Assembly: GCA_010365175.1 (NCBI GenBank) | Contig: JAAFGW010000213.1 | Span: 1-5,421, forward strand | From: Sulfuriferula multivorans | GTDB lineage: Bacteria; Pseudomonadota; Gammaproteobacteria; Burkholderiales; Thiobacillaceae | Direction of reading: 5' to 3' | Length of the DNA stretch: 5,421 bases | Part shown: piece after piece, positions 4,272-5,421 of the stretch | How positions within the stretch are numbered: position 1 is the first letter of the stretch | How the letters are laid out: every line of letters begins with the position of its first letter | The notes under the pieces: model-generated | Told to the model about the DNA's origin: nothing | Database searches by the model: none | What the model saw: only the letters and a program-made list of their open reading frames with translations | Made by a program: the position numbers and the translations under genes

Positions 4272-5421
4272 TTACCAATTTAAGCCCAGGCTGCCATAGA
4301 CACGGCGGCTAAAGAGATTGGTATTGCGAAACTCTTCGTAATCATTGCCCAGATTCTGCCCCACCACGGCGGCCTCCACTTCGGTTCCCTGCCATTTCCA
4401 GCGGCGCGCCAGACGGACATCGACCCGGGTAAACGCCTTTGTGACGTCACCCGGGGAAAGCCATTTTTGAGGGTCGCTGTATTGCGCAAACACACTGCCG
4501 TTCCAGCCGTGGCCGAATTGGTAACGGGCAAGCGCACCCCAGCTATCGCGTGGCGCGGATGCGGGAACATCTTCGTTGTAATTGGCAACCGACGTGGCTG
4601 CACGCAAGAAAACGCGCGCATAGTGGGCACTTACATCAAGCGAACGGGTTGGCCGCCAGCGCAGTTGCACTTCGCCGCCGTGCGCGTCGACCGATCCAAT
4701 ATTGTCGTAAAAGAATACTTTTGGCTGGAATGAGCTGGCGTCGCTGGGTGGATTCGGCACCACTTTCACTTCCCCAATGAAGTTGTCGATGTGATCCCGA
4801 TAAAGCCGCACATCCATCTCAAGCTTCAAAGCGCTCCAGCGTCCGACATAACCGAGCTCACGCGACAGGATGCGCTCAGGTTCAAGGCCGCCATGACGCA
4901 TGATCGTGGTATCAATCACCATCCCGGCATCATTCAACAAAACCTGATTGCCCATCTCCTCAAAAAAAGTGGGCGAGCGGTAGGCGCGTGACACCCCCAG
5001 CCGGAGGACGTGATCCGGCACCACAGTGAAGTTGACCGCGACGCGCGGCGAACTATCTGCGCCCGTAAAGTAATGGCGCTCTAGCATGGCGCCGCCCTGC
5101 ACCAGTACCCGCTCGTGGGGGCGCCATTCAAGGTTGCCGAACGCACGCGCGATTTCGCCGCGCAGGGTTTTGCTGGAATTGTAGGACTGCGGGCTCTTGA
5201 CCGTTTCCTGCCACACCTCGCCGCCCCACACTGCGCGCAACTCGGGGGTCCACTGCTCATTCACCTGCAGGTCTATGCTGCTTCGGGACTGCAACAGGTA
5301 TTGATTGACGACGACATTGTCAGAAAAACTCCCAAACACAAGGGGAGCGACTCGGGTATCCGCATCAAACGCATTTTGCGTATGGTAAGCCTGCACCCGC
5401 CATTCCCGACGTGCGGATTCC
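4272..5421 (-). CDS. TonB-dependent outer-membrane receptor, C-terminal barrel portion (start beyond the window)
   Basis: The frame is open from the right edge, giving 382 visible residues, and ends with TAA at 4272-4274. It is rich in alternating aromatic/hydrophobic strands with short turns, as in a beta-barrel. Receptor signatures include LRLGVSRAYRSPTFFEEMG (ending about fragment residue 157), LEPERILSRELGY (179-191), the strand LYRDHIDNFIG, and the closing pair VVGQNLGNDYEEF and RRVYGSLGLNW. The protein ends in Trp rather than the more common Phe, still an aromatic terminal residue suitable for barrel assembly. The N-terminal signal peptide, TonB box and plug domain would lie past the right edge. 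Such receptors import siderophores, cobalamin or other large ligands using TonB energy; the substrate cannot be inferred from this part. A GTG at 5394-5396 is an internal codon, not the start. Linkage to the fmdB-aspS operon is probably only adjacency, as a separate promoter and repeats intervene. Confidence 0.9.
   Translation of the reverse strand, partial: ESARREWRVQAYHTQNAFDADTRVAPLVFGSFSDNVVVNQYLLQSRSSIDLQVNEQWTPELRAVWGGEVWQETVKSPQSYNSSKTLRGEIARAFGNLEWRPHERVLVQGGAMLERHYFTGADSSPRVAVNFTVVPDHVLRLGVSRAYRSPTFFEEMGNQVLLNDAGMVIDTTIMRHGGLEPERILSRELGYVGRWSALKLEMDVRLYRDHIDNFIGEVKVVPNPPSDASSFQPKVFFYDNIGSVDAHGGEVQLRWRPTRSLDVSAHYARVFLRAATSVANYNEDVPASAPRDSWGALARYQFGHGWNGSVFAQYSDPQKWLSPGDVTKAFTRVDVRLARRWKWQGTEVEAAVVGQNLGNDYEEFRNTNLFSRRVYGSLGLNW

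Noticed and set aside
5394..5396. GTG as the start of the TonB-dependent receptor
   Set aside because: The frame continues to the window edge with barrel-like residues (ESARREWRV), and a complete receptor needs a signal peptide and plug domain upstream.

Overview
The window looks like chromosomal DNA from a Gram-negative betaproteobacterium. The aspartyl-tRNA synthetase is of the long bacterial type, a TonB-dependent outer-membrane receptor is present, and the gene order FmdB-family protein, DUF502 membrane protein, aspS, small protein, nudB, endonuclease/exonuclease/phosphatase protein is one I associate with Betaproteobacteria. No ribosomal RNA or other strong taxonomic marker is present, so anything finer than class would be a guess. 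Every gene is read from the minus strand; in transcription order the window runs from high to low coordinates.

The right end (4272-5421) is the C-terminal part of a TonB-dependent receptor whose start lies outside the window. After it comes a short intergenic region (4094-4271) with nearly four tandem copies of a 23-bp repeat. The repeat abuts a perfect TATAAT -10 hexamer, the best candidate promoter for the following operon. That operon begins with a 90-residue FmdB-type zinc-ribbon protein (3821-4093), then a strong hairpin with a T-rich tail (3777-3802), then a DUF502 membrane protein (3153-3746), then aspS (1288-3105).

aspS is followed without any gap by a 101-residue DUF2322-like protein (986-1291, ATGA overlap) and nudB (549-989, GTGA overlap), so these three are probably translationally coupled. 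AspRS charges tRNA with aspartate and keeps two residues expected of a non-discriminating enzyme. NudB removes pyrophosphate from dihydroneopterin triphosphate in folate synthesis. The last gene is an endonuclease/exonuclease/phosphatase family protein (1-396), cut by the left edge.

The most unusual structure is the space between nudB and the last gene. It is filled almost exactly by a 141-bp imperfect palindrome with perfect 16-bp terminal inverted repeats, flanked by TATA on both sides. It looks like a non-coding, MITE-like insertion into a tight operon junction. Removing it together with one TATA copy restores nudB ending in TAA, 7 nt before the next ATG. The second notable structure is the 23-bp repeat array at the fmdB promoter. 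I see no CRISPR array, tRNA, rRNA, integrase or defence gene; apart from these repeats this is an ordinary housekeeping region.
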